This document shows, in pieces, positions 11,844-24,299 of a stretch of DNA of 64,000 nt. The DNA is from Patiria pectinifera. Lineage: Eukaryota; Echinodermata; Asteroidea; Valvatida; Asterinidae. The stretch is taken from contig CM057149.1 in assembly GCA_029964075.1 (NCBI GenBank), forward strand, positions 34,182,900 through 34,246,899. The letters are read 5' to 3'. Each line of letters opens with the position of its first letter. Within the stretch, counting starts at the first letter, position 1. A program made the position numbers and the translations under genes. Under the pieces are notes generated by a model. That model was not told where the DNA came from. It did not search any database and was given only the letters and a program-made list of their open reading frames with translations.

Positions 11844-12081
11844 ATCGATCAACACAATGCACTTTTCCCGTCTTCCCCCCCTTAATTGAATGTAGGCGTA
11901 GGCCTACTGTTTTAGGTTTTTTAGTTGTTCAATTTGTTTGGATAGCGGCCACGTCATGGAGCAGCTTTTGGCCGCGTGATGGCGACTGTCATTGGGGGGA
12001 AAAAAATTTCTTTTAGAAAAAAAATGGGTATGCCCTATATAGGTAAATCCTTTCTTTTCGCTAATCAATTTTTTTCAACAG

Positions 12082-12189
12082 GTTTAGATGAGAACTACTG
12101 TCGCAACCCCGACAATAGCACTGGGCCATGGTGCTACTATCGAGACCAAGATATGCAAATTAGGAGAAATTTCTGCCCAATAGAAACAT
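12082..12189 (+). CDS. Exon 4: kringle-2, C-terminal half
   Basis: Acceptor TTTTTCAACAG, donor ACAT|GTGAGT; 108 nt, phase 1-1. It encodes [20 protein letters not shown] then FCPIET, a near-canonical kringle second half with the NYCRNPD and GPWCY motifs intact. The final kringle cysteine is split across the splice site: T here plus GC from the next exon makes TGC. This supports the join to the PAN exon. Confidence 0.9.
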
Positions 12190-14094
12190 GTGAGTATACA
12201 CTTTATGGCATCAGCCTGCTTTTAATATTGGTGGTAGACATGATAAAACCAACAAAATTAGCCATGCAGGCATAGTTCTTGTCTTTGCATGTGAAAAAAA
12301 GAAGCAGAATTTTTACGTGACAATTATTGAGGGATGCGATTCAGTGCCACTGAGGATGACGTCATCGGTCCCTTACCGCCCACTTGTGGATCGAGTGGTG
12401 AGGTAAACCACAAAAGACATTGACAAAAGAAATTAATGTTCCCTGCAAATGACGGGCCTTTACACTGACAATCCATTAATATCAATTCATCCTTCGCCAT
12501 CTGGCTCAGTCCTTGGCGTCCTGTTTTATTATTAATATTTTGCCTGAACTTACGCGTACGACAGTGCGGGGATTCGGGAAAAAAAGATGAGAACGGTGTA
12601 TGTATGGCCGATACCATTATATTTTACGTTACTTTTTTAGTATTAGTTTAAGGATGAGAAATATTCCCATTTACACGTGTATTACCTTGCTTTATTATGT
12701 TTCGCGTGACAAACAGTTAGGTTTTCCCGGCCAATTTCCTAAAATGTACATTAAGTTCTGAAAATCGGTCATTCATTTTCGTCTGAATTTGAGAATCGCT
12801 CTGTACACGCGTTTCATTTTCGCTACCAGAGCATTCGATTCCATTTCAGTTCAATCAATTAAGTGATTGAGCAGCACCTTTCGTTTATGCCCATTCTGAT
12901 TCGTTTTATACAAGTCTTCTTTTTTGCTTTTAGAGGGCAAATTCAAACATTCACCATTCTATTTCACTTTTAGTTTAATGCCATCGGCACCAGATACAAT
13001 TAGTGGTTTCTTTTTTTCATTAACCGTCATTCAAATTGGTTATACCTGAAATCAATTTAGAAAAGGTGTGCTTGCGTAAATGAATGCACAGGTAACGTAT
13101 AAATTATTGGCCGTCTGTTTCTCAAAGGTGAATGCACGGACAATGAAAACGATTGAACTTTCGTTGAATTGAAATGCCGTGGATTCAAGACGTGCATTCA
13201 ACTTCACACGAAAGCGGATGACCAATGTTCAGAAGTCAATGAACATTTTGACGAACTTTGGCCGGGAAAACCTATATTTTACCTAATAAAACATTCAGTG
13301 TAGGATCAGTTCACACGAATAAGCGACTGCAGTGCAGTTGCTGACATTAATAGCGGAAGGTTTCTGCAATGGGGGGGGGGGGCACTTTGGCTTTGGTTGG
13401 CATTTTGGCCAAACAAGGGTTAGTAAATTCTGATTAAAGTATGAATGTCAGCGTTGCAAGAATATTTAGTAATGTTTCAAAACGTACTCCACCAAGACTT
13501 AATACAAATGCCTTTTTCTTACATGACGAGGGTGTTAATATGGAGTTAGACAATTCTCTTGTCAAAACGGCTTAGATTTTTTAAGTGTATGCCCGGCGCA
13601 ACCAGGACTTGGTTGGGGGAGGGGGGCGGTTTGGTTTTTTTTTTTTTTGGGGGGGGGACTATTTTGATGTTGGTGGCGCCACTTACACCCCAATTAAGAT
13701 ATTAAACTTCTCGAAAATAGGCCACATACATATCATCAAGGTCAGTTCGTGGGACCAAAAAAATTTGACCCCCCCCCCAAAAAAAATAATTAAAAATTGA
13801 CAACATCTTGGGGGGGGGGCGCCACTGTGCCCTTTTGGCGTACAAAGTGGCGCTCGATGTTTACAAACAAAAGCAAGGTCTGTGTTTCTGCATCGGGGAT
13901 CCGAAATCTATGGCTCGTGAAAAAAAAAAACAGTGCGGCGGCTTGACGCCCCCCCCCCACTCCCACCTCCTGTGGCTTCATAATTATGACAAAAAATATG
14001 ACAACATGAACATTAAAGTTCCACAAGTTAAATTGGTATCAAATTTAAAACTCGAAGCTATCATCAATGAAATAAAATAAACTGTAATCGCCAG
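12190..14094. other. Intron, kringle-2 to PAN
   Basis: Contains the third AGGTTTTCCCGGC element and, at 13370-13980, several poly-G/poly-C and poly-A runs that generate meaningless open frames. No exon is seen. Confidence 0.6.
12717..13275. mobile_element. AGGTTTTCCCGGC element, third copy
   Basis: TTAGGTTTTCCCGGCCAA at the left and TTGGCCGGGAAAACCTAT at the right; the interior differs from the 10839-11843 units. 559 bp. Confidence 0.7.
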
Positions 14095-14379
14095 GCGAAT
14101 CCGACGCCCTGTCGCAGTTCCAGCGCCACTACAAAATCTACATCCCGGCCAACAACAACAGATACCACCGGGGCTGGTGGTGGGACATGACGGCGGAGGA
14201 CTGCGCCCGTTTCTGCCTGGAGGAGCGGACTTTCGTCTGCCGGTCCTTCGAGTATCGCGAGGAGTATTACTTCGACGATCGGAGGTGTATTTTGACGGAT
14301 CAGAGCCTACACACGCTGGATATCTATCGGACCACCTCGAGCGGGATTTCCATAGATCTCTTCACTCGGATCAATAAAA
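14095..14379 (+). CDS. Exon 5: PAN/apple domain
   Basis: Acceptor ATCGCCAG, donor AAAA|GTAAGT; 285 nt, phase 1-1, the whole domain in one exon. The pattern DMTAEDCARFCLEE, VCRSFEYRE and RRCILTDQS is the PAN/apple signature (Cys-x3-Cys, Cys-x-SF-x-Y, Cys-x-L). PAN domains mediate protein or carbohydrate contacts in plasminogen and HGF, where they also sit beside kringles. The exon is clearly more GC-rich than the flanking intron. An overlapping +1 reading frame is open but has no domain and is a shadow. Confidence 0.88.
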
Positions 14380-15139
14380 GTAAGTATAATTTGCATAATG
14401 CTGTTTTGAGAGATGATTTTTGAGCGCAAAAAAATGGGCGGAAAAACAGTTTTCGTCTTGTGCAACTGTGAACTGAATTGGGTTTTTTCTTCAACATCTC
14501 CAACATTTTATAGTTTCTGGGGAAAAAAACATCTCCCTGGTAACGTTTTGATGACCGGAAAATAGCTATGAATCTTTTTATTTGCCCTTTTTCCGGAATT
14601 GGGCCTTAAATTTAAAAACTAAAAAAAACTTCCAAGAGACATTTTTTTTTTAGTGGCAACATTTTTTATCGGTTCATTTTTCTCAACTTATTACCTTACT
14701 TTAGACCAATGAGAGGACGGAATCATAACCACGCCTACTTTTGGGTATTGTTTGGCTACGGCTTTGGATTTTACTACTGTGGGCTATTGTGAATAGTCGT
14801 AGCCGTAATGTTAAGGCTTTTCAGAAATTAGAAGTATGGTACCTTGACGTGCTGATATGACCGGACAACAAAGGATGCGCAACAGTAGCCTGGCTAATTT
14901 AAACTTGTATACAATTCACACGTGCACGCTATATGACATGCATCGACGTTCTTGACATCGACAGCAGACCTGCCGGTGGGAATTTTTGACTGTGAGTTTT
15001 CCAGTTGCTAATTACTTGGAAAAAAACATGGATTGGATGGGCCTATATTAAGCCTAATTGGTTTCTAACATGATGTGAGGTTAATCTCCTGTCATTTGGA
15101 GGTAGAATCGCTTCAGTGGCAGTGCTATACTAGTACTAG

Positions 15140-15755
15140 TGTCACGCCCCAACTATCGCATCGGTCCCAACTATAGTTGGGCCTGTCCCAACTATAGTTG
15201 GGCCTGTACCTTGTATAGTGTACATTGTTGTACGATTATAAAACATTCCCTACAACTCTAATACACATCTGACTTTACTGGGGACCAATGAAATGATCTA
15301 TGGGTGGGGACCATCTGTAGTTGGGCCACCGCAATATTTTTATTTGGCAGTCCCAACTATAGTTTACATTGATGTACGACTATAAAACATTCTCTACAGC
15401 TCTGCTTACATGTCCGACTTGGGACCTTTGACATTAGCTATGGGTGGGGCCCATCTATAGTTGGCCGGCCATGGCAATCTTTGAATTTTGCAAAATGTTG
15501 CTGGATAATAAAACCCAGCAGCTGGACAACTCATCCAACTAGGCAGTACACGTGACCGGCCAGCCTTGCGGCATGCATGCACGACGAATGACACGGTGCC
15601 AGCGCCGCGGAACATTTAATCCAACAAGATCTATCAAGCATGAAGCATCCGGCGCAACTCCAGTCCTAACTATAGTTGGGCCGACCCAACTGTCGCACTA
15701 TAGTTGGGACAGTCCCAACTATAGTTGGGACCGATGCGATAGTTGGGGCGTGACA
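15140..15755. mobile_element. TGTCACGCCCCAAC element with repeated CCCAACTATAGTTGGG
   Basis: TIRs begin TGTCACGCCCCAACTATCGC and extend at least 42 bp. The self-complementary 16-mer CCCAACTATAGTTGGG occurs several times in both arms. CTAGTACTAG flanks both sides (15130-15139, 15756-15765), possibly a 10-bp target duplication or palindromic TIR extension. 616 bp. Confidence 0.8.
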
Positions 15756-15902
15756 CTAGTACTAGTGCTGACAATGGCTGAGCAGCAGCTGAGTAGATGA
15801 GGGTATGTTGGTGCTACTTATAGCCCCTAGCCCAGGTTGGACGAAGTCTTCATTGCAATACGACTAACGTAGGGAGGAAAGGGAGTCCACCTGGGCTATT
15901 AT

Positions 15903-16367
15903 AGCCCCATAAATGTGGCCTATTTACTGGACTGCCTCCGTAAACGTAGGCCACACATCCACATGTACAAAAACGTGTCGCACTTTGCCAAATTTTGATT
16001 TTCACATTTAGGCTTAGTTTGTAGGATTTTTTTGCTTTAGAAGCATACTCACCCTCTGTAGAGGCTAATCAGAAAGTGCTGCCTTTTTCAGATGTCAAAT
16101 TTTTGTGAAATTTCATGTTGAAATTTTGATACGCAAACATGTAAAAATGAATCTGGAAATTTCACGGAAAATATACATCTGAAAAAGGCAGCACTTTCTG
16201 ATTAGCCTATAAAGAGGGTGAGTATGTTTCTAAAGCAAAAAACCCCTACAAACTAAGCCTAAATGTGAAAATCAAAATTTGGCAAAGTGCGGCACGTTTT
16301 TGTACATGTGGATGTGTGGCCTATGTTTACGGAGGCAGTCCAGTAAATAGGCCACATTTATGGGGCT
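15903..16367. mobile_element. AGCCCCATAAATGTGGCC foldback element
   Basis: The arms mirror each other for over 200 bp (AGCCCCATAAATGTGGCC, AAAGGCAGCACTTTCTGATT, AAGTGCGGCACGTTTTTGTA). 465 bp. Confidence 0.85.
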
Positions 16368-16445
16368 AACTTACTTAGTACTAGCATGACTATAGCAACA
16401 TACACTCATCTACATGTACATATGTACTAGTCCTATTGCTAGCCC

Positions 16446-16757
16446 GATTTACTGAGTGGACTGAAGTAATACCTCCGTATAAAGGCCACACTTGGAACAT
16501 GTAAGCCTTCCTGAATATGTGTCAAGTTTTTATTTTCACATTGTAGTTTATTTATTTTACACGAAATGTAGAGGGTTGAAAGGGGGGAATAATTTTCCAT
16601 CGCTTTAAAGAGGGTGAGTGTGCTTCTAAAGCATTAATAAACCCCAAACAAAGTCTAAGTGTAAAAATGAAAACTTGAAAAAGTTCTACATATTTAGGTA
16701 CATGTTCCAAGTGTGGCCTTTATTTACAGAGGTAGTCCAGTAAATTGGCCGCATTTA
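16446..16757. mobile_element. Diverged relative of the preceding foldback element
   Basis: GTAAAAGGCCACACTT-like and CAAGTGTGGCCTTTATT arms share words with 15903-16367 (AAAGAGGGTGAGT, TCTAAAGCA). Ends are worn. Confidence 0.6.
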
Positions 16758-16979
16758 TAGTGGATATTCGTCTTGGACTTGTCTGCATACAATACTGTGT
16801 ACAATGCAATCACGTGAGAAGTGTTTTGTTAGGGAACTTAGGCCTAATTAGTGAATCTCAGAATCTCAGAAAGTTAACTGTATATCGCCACTAGGTATCA
16901 TCATCCAGTTTGCCTTCACGCAAGAAATTAAGGTTGTGATGCAAGATGTTTTCCTAGGGCTGTCTTAAATTGGTATGAT

Positions 16980-17633
16980 GTAGCTCTACTGAGTGGAGCG
17001 TTGAACTACGGTACCCTCCGTGCAAACGCTCCACCGATTTGGCATACTTTGTTGACAGCTACACGGTCGTCATGACGATGCATAATTCATCACGCGTGTG
17101 TGTGACGTCACTATTGAAGAAAAACAAGTCGCGCTTAATCAATGACTGTTTCATGTACTGATATGTGTCCTGCGCCAAAAACCCACACTGTCAGACGGCG
17201 CGGGGCACATATGACTACATGAAACAGTCGTTGAGTAAACGCAACTTGTTTTTCTTCAATAGTGACGTCACACACGCGCGTGATGAATTATGCATCAGTC
17301 ATGTCAGTGAAATGGACTGTACAACTCCGCAGACACATTTAATTGTGAGCGGCAAGTTCAGACTATTTTGTTCTTTTTTCAAAATTACCGGTTGTCTGGA
17401 ACAATTTAAGGGGCCTTATGGAATGTCATGAATGTGTGGATCTATCCAGGGTTACTGTCTTTCTCATTTGTATTCTCTTTATCAGTTTTTTGGGGGCCTT
17501 TTGTCCTCGCGAGGGCATGCACAAAATGCATACCGTCATGACGACCGTGTACCTGTCACCAAAGTATGCCAAATCGGTGGAGCGTTTGTACGGAGGGTAC
17601 CGTAGTTCAACGCTCCACTCAGTAGAGCTACAT
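16980..17633. mobile_element. TGTAGCTCTACTGAGTGGAG foldback element
   Basis: A long TIR (TGTAGCTCTACTGAGTGGAG continuing to about 80 bp) mirrors 17555-17633. A second inverted block (ATTCATCACGCG, TAGTGACGTCACACAC, AAACAGTC) lies nearer the centre. 654 bp, no support for coding. Confidence 0.82.
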
Positions 17634-18113
17634 GTAGGTATGATGTTGTTTGATGGATAGGCCTACATGTACATGTAAGTTCATAAATACTAATGGAAAT
17701 CTAGGCAGGTGCACTTGTGATAAATGAGATAAACATGCCAGTGAGTGATCGATCGAATGGGATATGTTTCCATATATAATTCAATAACAAAACCAGTCAT
17801 TCCAGTTCAACTTCAGTATTCTAAATATACGCTTGCGCATTTCAACATTTCAAGTTCAACTTTTAAGATTGGAGGTCCTGCATAGAATCCACAGCTTGAA
17901 TCCTGTTGTAATTTCTACATGTACTACAAACAAGACTATAGTCCATTCAAACTGACCCTAGGTACTTAATATTGCTTTTTTTTATTTTGACATGATTTTG
18001 CGATTAGTAGGCCAGACGGTCCCCCCAAAAAGGCGCCACCATAAGTAGGGTTACTCTGATATGTACATGTATAGCTCTAAAGTCCGCCACGTACATGATA
18101 ATAAGGGAATAAA

Positions 18114-18222
18114 TGTGTGCTTGGCCGGTTTTAAACAAGTCCATTTAAGACTGGCAGGGGAAATGGACGTTGACATTATTGACAACCAGTCCCCATAATA
18201 CTGGCCAAGCACACTTCCCCTT
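18114..18222. repeat. Imperfect hairpin GTGTGCTTGGCCGGT
   Basis: GTGTGCTTGGCCGGT near 18115 pairs with ACTGGCCAAGCACAC near 18200, with further interrupted pairing inside. About 109 bp. Confidence 0.5.
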
Positions 18223-19346
18223 CATAAGTACATGTACCTTTATGGTAAACATGGTGAAAGGGGCAAAACAAGTCAAAAAATTATTTCCAACAATTTTACT
18301 TCATGTTTTTTTTAAACACCCCTCTAACTGTGTATAGTATATGTGCCTCTCGGGAGAAGTCGTAAACAAAACATATGGAGATTGGCGCATACTGCTCATG
18401 TAGGGCGTACTGCGCGATGTGGCGCATGTTTTATAAACCGTTTAAAACCACTCACATGATGGGCTCTATGAATAGCAGGTAACAACGAACTTGAAGTTGA
18501 TGGATGGTTTTCCGGCTTTAAACAGGAAAGTGTGCAGATGGAAGTTGTTATCTTTTTACAGGAAGGAAAAATTGGGGAATTCAGATTCATTTGTGTTTAT
18601 GCAGAAGTAGAAATTGCTTTATCTCGGTGTGCATATGCGCGCAGTTGGAATACCAGACTTGCCTTTTGCTACAAATGTAGCACCTTAAATGTGTCTCAAA
18701 TACTGGACTTCCTCCATATTTTGAAGCCTGAATAACTTGGACCCTACTTATCGCTGATAGTATCGCCAGACCATATCCAAATGTTAGTAGGGTTACTCAA
18801 AAACATGTATGTCATGTGTAGCCAATATACGATCTTTCTACCCCAAGAATTTGAGTAACACACTGCTGTACCGTAGTTGCATTAAGGACGTTGTTTGAGA
18901 CAAAAATGTGCACTTGTTTCAGAGCTTCAATATTTGAAGTTGAACAGAGTGCATGCCCGTTCGTGATTCAGTCGTGTGACAACTGATACCATGAACATGA
19001 CACGTGTGAAGTGCTCAACACATAGATGTCATATGGCAAAAATCCCTGCCACTTATGTGTACGTGACGTGAAGGGGCAACAAAGTAATGTACAATCTTCC
19101 TGTGCGGCCTGAGGAATGAATTTCAAAATGTGTCAAGACCTTTAGGCCTACTCATGGCACACTGTCATTGCAATAAGAGCAAAAGTGCACTCACTTATAC
19201 TTGCCCCATTGCACAGGACGCGTGCGGGACTCGTAATGCTTACACTTGACAAGACGGAGACACAACTTGAGTATTATGGATCTGTTGCCCCCTTGAAATA
19301 TTTGTGCGTCTTCAGTTGGAAAGTACTCGCAAGAGTTGGTGAAGAT

Positions 19347-19410
19347 TGGGAAGTGACAATTGGAACGTGACAATTGGAGCGTGACAATTGGAACCTGACA
19401 ATTCGACACA
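19347..19410. repeat. Short tandem repeat, unit GTGACAATTGGAAC
   Basis: Four copies of an approximately 15-bp unit (GTGACAATTGGAACG, with substitutions). Confidence 0.75.
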
Positions 19411-21176
19411 CTGAGGCAGTTACTGCTGGAAAGGTGACAGGTAGACAAATTAATGGGCTATATGCACGTACAGAAGATGAAATTAAGGTCAGATACATGT
19501 CCGACTTTCATGGACAAATCTCATCTTTGTTCACACAACGTTTGTACTGTAAATGCATCTGACTGCATGAGACAGCTCAAAATTGATTGTGCAGAGTCAC
19601 TTAGTCTGAGCAAGTTTGTGTGAATCACCGCCTTAACGTGAACTATAATGTACTAGTCTCAAACGTTTGACTTAGTTTGATCATGGTTTGATGTATTGTC
19701 TAAGGCTAATGATTGCTGCTTTATTGTATACGAAGCCCACCAGCCTACGTACATGTAGCCTTCAAACCCAAAACCCTAGCCAAAGTTTGTAAACGTAGCT
19801 CAATGGCACATGTGTACGTTGCTTCTATCATTCCATGAAGGGATATCTTGGAACCGGTCTTGAATTGGATCTGCATGCAGGGTTGCAGTAGTCTAGTCAG
19901 TGGGGAAAATTATCTGAGCGTCAACCCAGATTGTCAAATTTGATTACTGCCCGTGTTACCTTCAAAGGCAAGGGACCGTAAGTGTAATGCCTACACTGCA
20001 AAGTCTAAGAACTACAAGTATGCACTTTTATAATAATATTGTTGTAATATTGAGTCAGTCACATCACCTAAAGGCAGTCACTCAAAATCATGCAGTCTAG
20101 AGTCACTGAAATTGATTGTGACAAAGACTTTCACTTTGTCAGTGGTCTTTTCCTATTACTTGTGGCCTGGCTTGTCATTGGACTTGTTATTTACTTGTAA
20201 TCCATTGCAGCACTGACTCTCCTCAGTCCTTAGCGCTGGCCGTCTTAATTTGCCATGGGCCGTTGATTTGCCATGGGCCGTATCTCTCAAACCAGGCTTC
20301 TATGCTCAAAACATTAGCTCTATGTTGAGCCTTATTAGCGCCAATCTTGTTTGTGGAATTGTGCTTTAAGGACGTACCGCAGGAAGCATCAATGAGTAGT
20401 CTGCAGCCAAAGTCTATAGAATTTTGAAAAAATGAGACGTCGGATTTGTTAATAATGCCTAAATTAGCTTAAATACAATCCATCTCTGTCAGACATTTAA
20501 TAATGTGTTCATGCAGTATTGCCGTTTATACGTGCTCTATAAACCATCCATGTTCAAACAGCACTGCAATTTTAATATGTCACAGTATGACTCAGGCTAA
20601 TCACCATGTCAATATAGTCTCCTTACACTTGACAGTTCAAAAGCATAATGAACTTCATCACTGAAACGTATTACATACATGCATAGTGCCTTGATTACCC
20701 CTTGAAATGATCATCTATCAAACATGGCACTGACTGAATTGACTTGAACATGAGGCTTATGACTTTAAATAATGTGGTTGGCTCCAAATGTAATGGATTC
20801 TCTGTAAGAGTTCTCCAAGCAACAAGTGCGTGCTGTCTATTAATTTATGTTGTACTTTTTGGTCTCCAACTGATGTGACACCACATCATTGGAAATGTAT
20901 GTAAACTGCTTGAATTCTTCATCATTATCGATTTCAAATGCCAACATATAACCATGATACCAAATACTTCAACTGAAAGAAAATCAATTATTTCCAGATG
21001 TTTTGGAATACTGTCATTTGTAACATTCTATAGAGTTTGAACTGGATGTTTCAATCGTGGTTGTGCCCTGGGTTTTTCTGAAAAAAATACTGGGACTGAG
21101 TTCAAAGAAAATATACTTTTATACAGACTGACAAATTTCTATTTTTTCCCATTTTCCTTGACTTTTTCACCCATAG

Positions 21177-21209
21177 TTTGCGATGCCTACCAAGCTAATG
21201 CCATTCCAG
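21177..21209 (+). CDS. Exon 6: 33-nt micro-exon between PAN and discoidin-1
   Basis: CACCCATAG acceptor and CCAG|GTGAGT donor enclose 33 nt that stay in phase 1-1. Joined to its neighbours it reads ICDAYQANAIPDECPL, a smooth lead into the first discoidin domain, whose opening cysteine follows. Its isolation in a 9.6-kb interval and its short length lower certainty, but phase and both splice sites fit. Skipping it would also keep frame, so it could be alternatively spliced. Confidence 0.55.
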
Positions 21210-22694
21210 GTGAGTAGATCTCGACATATAATTTATTTAGAACTGTTGCGTACACTCCAATCCAAAAGTCATTTTTGATGTAGGGCTTTGAAAAAAGCAG
21301 AACATTTCAAGTTATATTACACATTGCCTAACAGTTACACAGATCATATTTGTTGCCAGCAAACTGGCCGTCATATGAATTCCCTGGGGGAACTTAACAA
21401 CTGCGCGCCCACACACACAGTACGTGAGTGCGAAGCGACAAGGAAATGTTAGAAATAGGCCTTTTTTTAAAAGACGATCGTGACAGATCAATCACTTATG
21501 CTAAATATTTTTGTTCGTTCTCCCTCAGACAGTTTGATTTGTACATTATTTTATCATATAAATTTGATGTTTTTTAAATTAAATTTGTCCCCGGCATTTA
21601 GTGAAAATTTAAAAGAAAAGCGTTTTCCCTGTATGTACTCCCGCGTACTACGCATAGAATGTGCCTGGAAATATCTTGCAATCATACTGCGTATTCTCTC
21701 CTAACTCGGCAGCCGCTGTGTCAAAACATTCCGTTCGCGCGGTGATACACATTACCAATTCTTGCCTATCACTGTTCCAAAATACATTGCGATTGGTCAA
21801 TGTTAACCACTGGCATTTGGACAATAACTATTTCTTGTCTAATCAAAACTTCTCTTTAAAACGTACAACTGCCTATATTGATCACACATGTTTGTGGCCG
21901 TGTGTGGAGGGCGCCCGCGCCCTGTGAGCATGCATTGGAAAGTACTTAAAGTTTCTGTGTGCATGTTTTTTATATGGGAAATTTAGTCATACAATTTTGT
22001 GCAGGTTAAATTCAGATGGATGGGGTACTTGTGCCTGAAGCCCATATCATTACGTTTATGAAAACCTCTGTTCTATCCATTTCACTGAAATATGTTGTAA
22101 CACAAAGCACCCAACGACTTCATGCTAATTTTGATGCATTGGGCCGCAGGCATGCTCACATTTGCGTTTTCTGAGGTCACATTTTGATACTGTTACTCGC
22201 AAGTAATTAAAAGTCAACTCTCGTGTCCACAGGCATTGATTATGCTTTCAACAGGAGTTGTCCAGGTGGCATTTGTTTCCCCAAGCAGCCAATTTTTGGT
22301 TGTCACTGTGCTGTTGATATTCTCTTGAGTCTGTCATTCACTGGGGAATAGTTAAAACACTGTCAGGGGCCACAGGCTTTTTTTTAATTAAAATTTTCCC
22401 TATCTCTGCTAAAAAGCAACACCTCTACTAGCCTTATGTGTTGGGTTCTGAGAGATACTGGGTAGTTGGTTTTTAGCCAGAGTTGTTGCCATTAGGTCGG
22501 CCATTTTTAGAGGGTATTAATCTTTTCCCAGGCTTGGGAATTAGCAAAATTAGGACTTGGGATGAGTGAGTTGGCCCACAGATGTTCTCCCAACTGTATT
22601 CATCGATTGCCTGGAGATCATTTCTTTCTGTAGTTTCTACTGTTCTATACTGCGTCCATGGGAGTTTAAACTGTCCGGAAAGCCCTAGAAAATA

Positions 22695-23068
22695 TACAGG
22701 GCGAGTCAAAAAAAGCAAAACCCAAATGTCAGGACCATTGTTTTAGTGAAGTTCTGCATGTAGCCCTTCAAAATCTAGGATACGAAAGCCCAATAAATAG
22801 GCTTTCGCTCAGTACATGTTTGTGAATTTTTTCGTTTTGCTGAAAGAACGCACACCTTTTTTGTGATCTGTGGACAGAACTTTAAAACGGTGGTTGTGTT
22901 TAGAATTCCGTAACTTGAAAAGTACATGAGTGATTTGAATGATTCTTGTACTAAAAGAAAGCTTATGAATTGGGCTTTCAAATCCTTGATTTTCAAAGTG
23001 CTACATGCAGAACTTTACTAAAACAATAGTCCCAACATTTGGGTTTCGTTTTTTTTACTTACCCTGTA
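22695..23068. mobile_element. TACAGGGTG foldback element, family A copy 3
   Basis: Begins TACAGGGCGAGTCAAAA and ends with ACTTACCCTGTA; arms share the family A core (AACCCAAATGTCAGGACC, GGCTTTC). A CAGGCATGCAACT MITE sits three bases beyond its right end. 374 bp. Confidence 0.85.
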
Positions 23069-23070
23069 CA

Positions 23071-23206
23071 CAGGCATGCAACTTTTCCTCGGATCAGCTG
23101 ATTTTTTTTTACTTCCCTTGTGTGCCATTAAAAAAAGAAAAACACTGTAAAAAGTCTTGGAAAGATAAGAATTTCCTCTTTTTTTGCCTTCCCAGTTGCA
23201 TGTCTG
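23071..23206. mobile_element. CAGGCATGCAACT MITE, copy 1
   Basis: CAGGCATGCAACT at the left and AGTTGCATGTCTG at the right; the interior shares AAAACACTGTAAAAAGTCTTGG with the copies at 60406 and 63203. 136 bp; no clear target duplication, as it almost abuts a family A element. Confidence 0.85.
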
Positions 23207-23961
23207 AATGCATTACTTTTTTTTTTACTTTAAAGCAAAAACACATGATTTTAATATCTAAAGAACAAAGATTGGAAAGCTGTGATTTGTTTTGGACTTT
23301 TTGTATTTTGGGTTGGAAAAAAATTATTGGACCAGGGCTTGCTATTTTATCAGGAAATTGTAATGTGATAAGGCAAAAAGAAAATAGTTTTGCTTCCGTT
23401 TCCCTACCTACCCTATTCTGACAGCCCGTACCCTATTTTTTTTATGGGCAAAATGAGGGGAAAAAACGAAAACCATTAATTCCTACCTTTTACCCTTGAC
23501 AACACGCAGACACCTCCATATGATCGTGCACAAAAAAATTTGGCCAAAAAAAAAAATTCCCTACCTACCTACCTACCCTATTTTCAAATGCCATGTTATC
23601 GGAAGAGGAACCTTTTTTTGTGGCCAAACTATAGATGTTGTTCTTCTTGTAGTTATTCTTGTTTATAATCATTCTTGATTTGGGGCTTTCAGATAAGATT
23701 TGCGTCCAGATATGTGCAGTATGAATATTATGATCCAATGTCTTTCCCAATTTAGGATTTGCGAAATTTGACACGAAATTTTTGAATGTATTCTGGCTTA
23801 AAAACCTGGGCAAAAAAATGGTTAAATTCTTAGTCCCAGAGGCCTACTTGTACTACTTTCAGCTTGGGCAATAAAACTTAACCAACAAAATCCAAGTGTC
23901 ATTATTGATAGTGACTTAGTTGTAGTTATTTGCTGTTATCCCTCTACTGTATGTGTTCTAG

Positions 23962-24299
23962 ACGAGTGTCCTCTTCAACTGGGGATGGAGGATGGCACCA
24001 TACCTGACGCTAACATCACAGCCTCCAGCTCTGCGGGTCCAGACCACGGGCCGGAGCACGCTCGCCTCGGGGGTCCGTCCTACTGGAAGCCGGACCCGAA
24101 CGCTACCACTGACAGCGGCCACTGGTTACAGGTGTGCTTCCCGTCGCGCATGCTGGTGTCCGGGGTCCTGATGCAGGGAGGCGGGACTGGGGAGGAGGCG
24201 GGTTGGGTGGAGGACTTTGAGCTGGAGTACAACCAGGAGGGCCGCAACTGGTGGAAGTACAGGGACTTCAGGGAATTTGAGCGCGAACCGGACATCATG
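23962..24299 (+). CDS. Exon 7: F5/8 type C (discoidin) domain 1, first part
   Basis: Acceptor TGTTCTAG, donor ATCATG|GTGGGT; 338 nt, entry phase 1, exit phase 0. It begins DECPLQLGMEDGTIPDANIT, the classic discoidin start (C-x-x-x-LGMEDG-x-I-x-D-x-I-x-A-S). GHWLQVCFPSRMLVSGVLMQ (the W-LQ-DL-x-VTG-x-x-TQG region) and GWVEDFELEYNQEG (W-V-x-SY-x-x-x-YS) follow. Discoidin domains bind phospholipid, collagen or carbohydrate on cell surfaces. The exon is markedly GC-rich relative to its introns. Confidence 0.93.

Larger units (their letters stand above)
14380..23961. other. Long intronic interval between PAN and discoidin-1
   Basis: Besides the foldback elements and the 33-nt micro-exon listed, 17640-21176 and 21210-22694 are AT-rich with frequent CATGTACATG words and show no coding signal. 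23210-23960 holds T-runs and CCTACC repeats. Confidence 0.6.

Noticed and set aside
13585-14080. Glycine- and proline-rich ORFs
   Set aside because: Derived from poly-G/poly-C and poly-T runs; no conserved domain or splice support.
14177-14377. Alternative frame over the PAN exon
   Set aside because: It lacks the PAN cysteine pattern and is a GC-driven shadow of exon 5.
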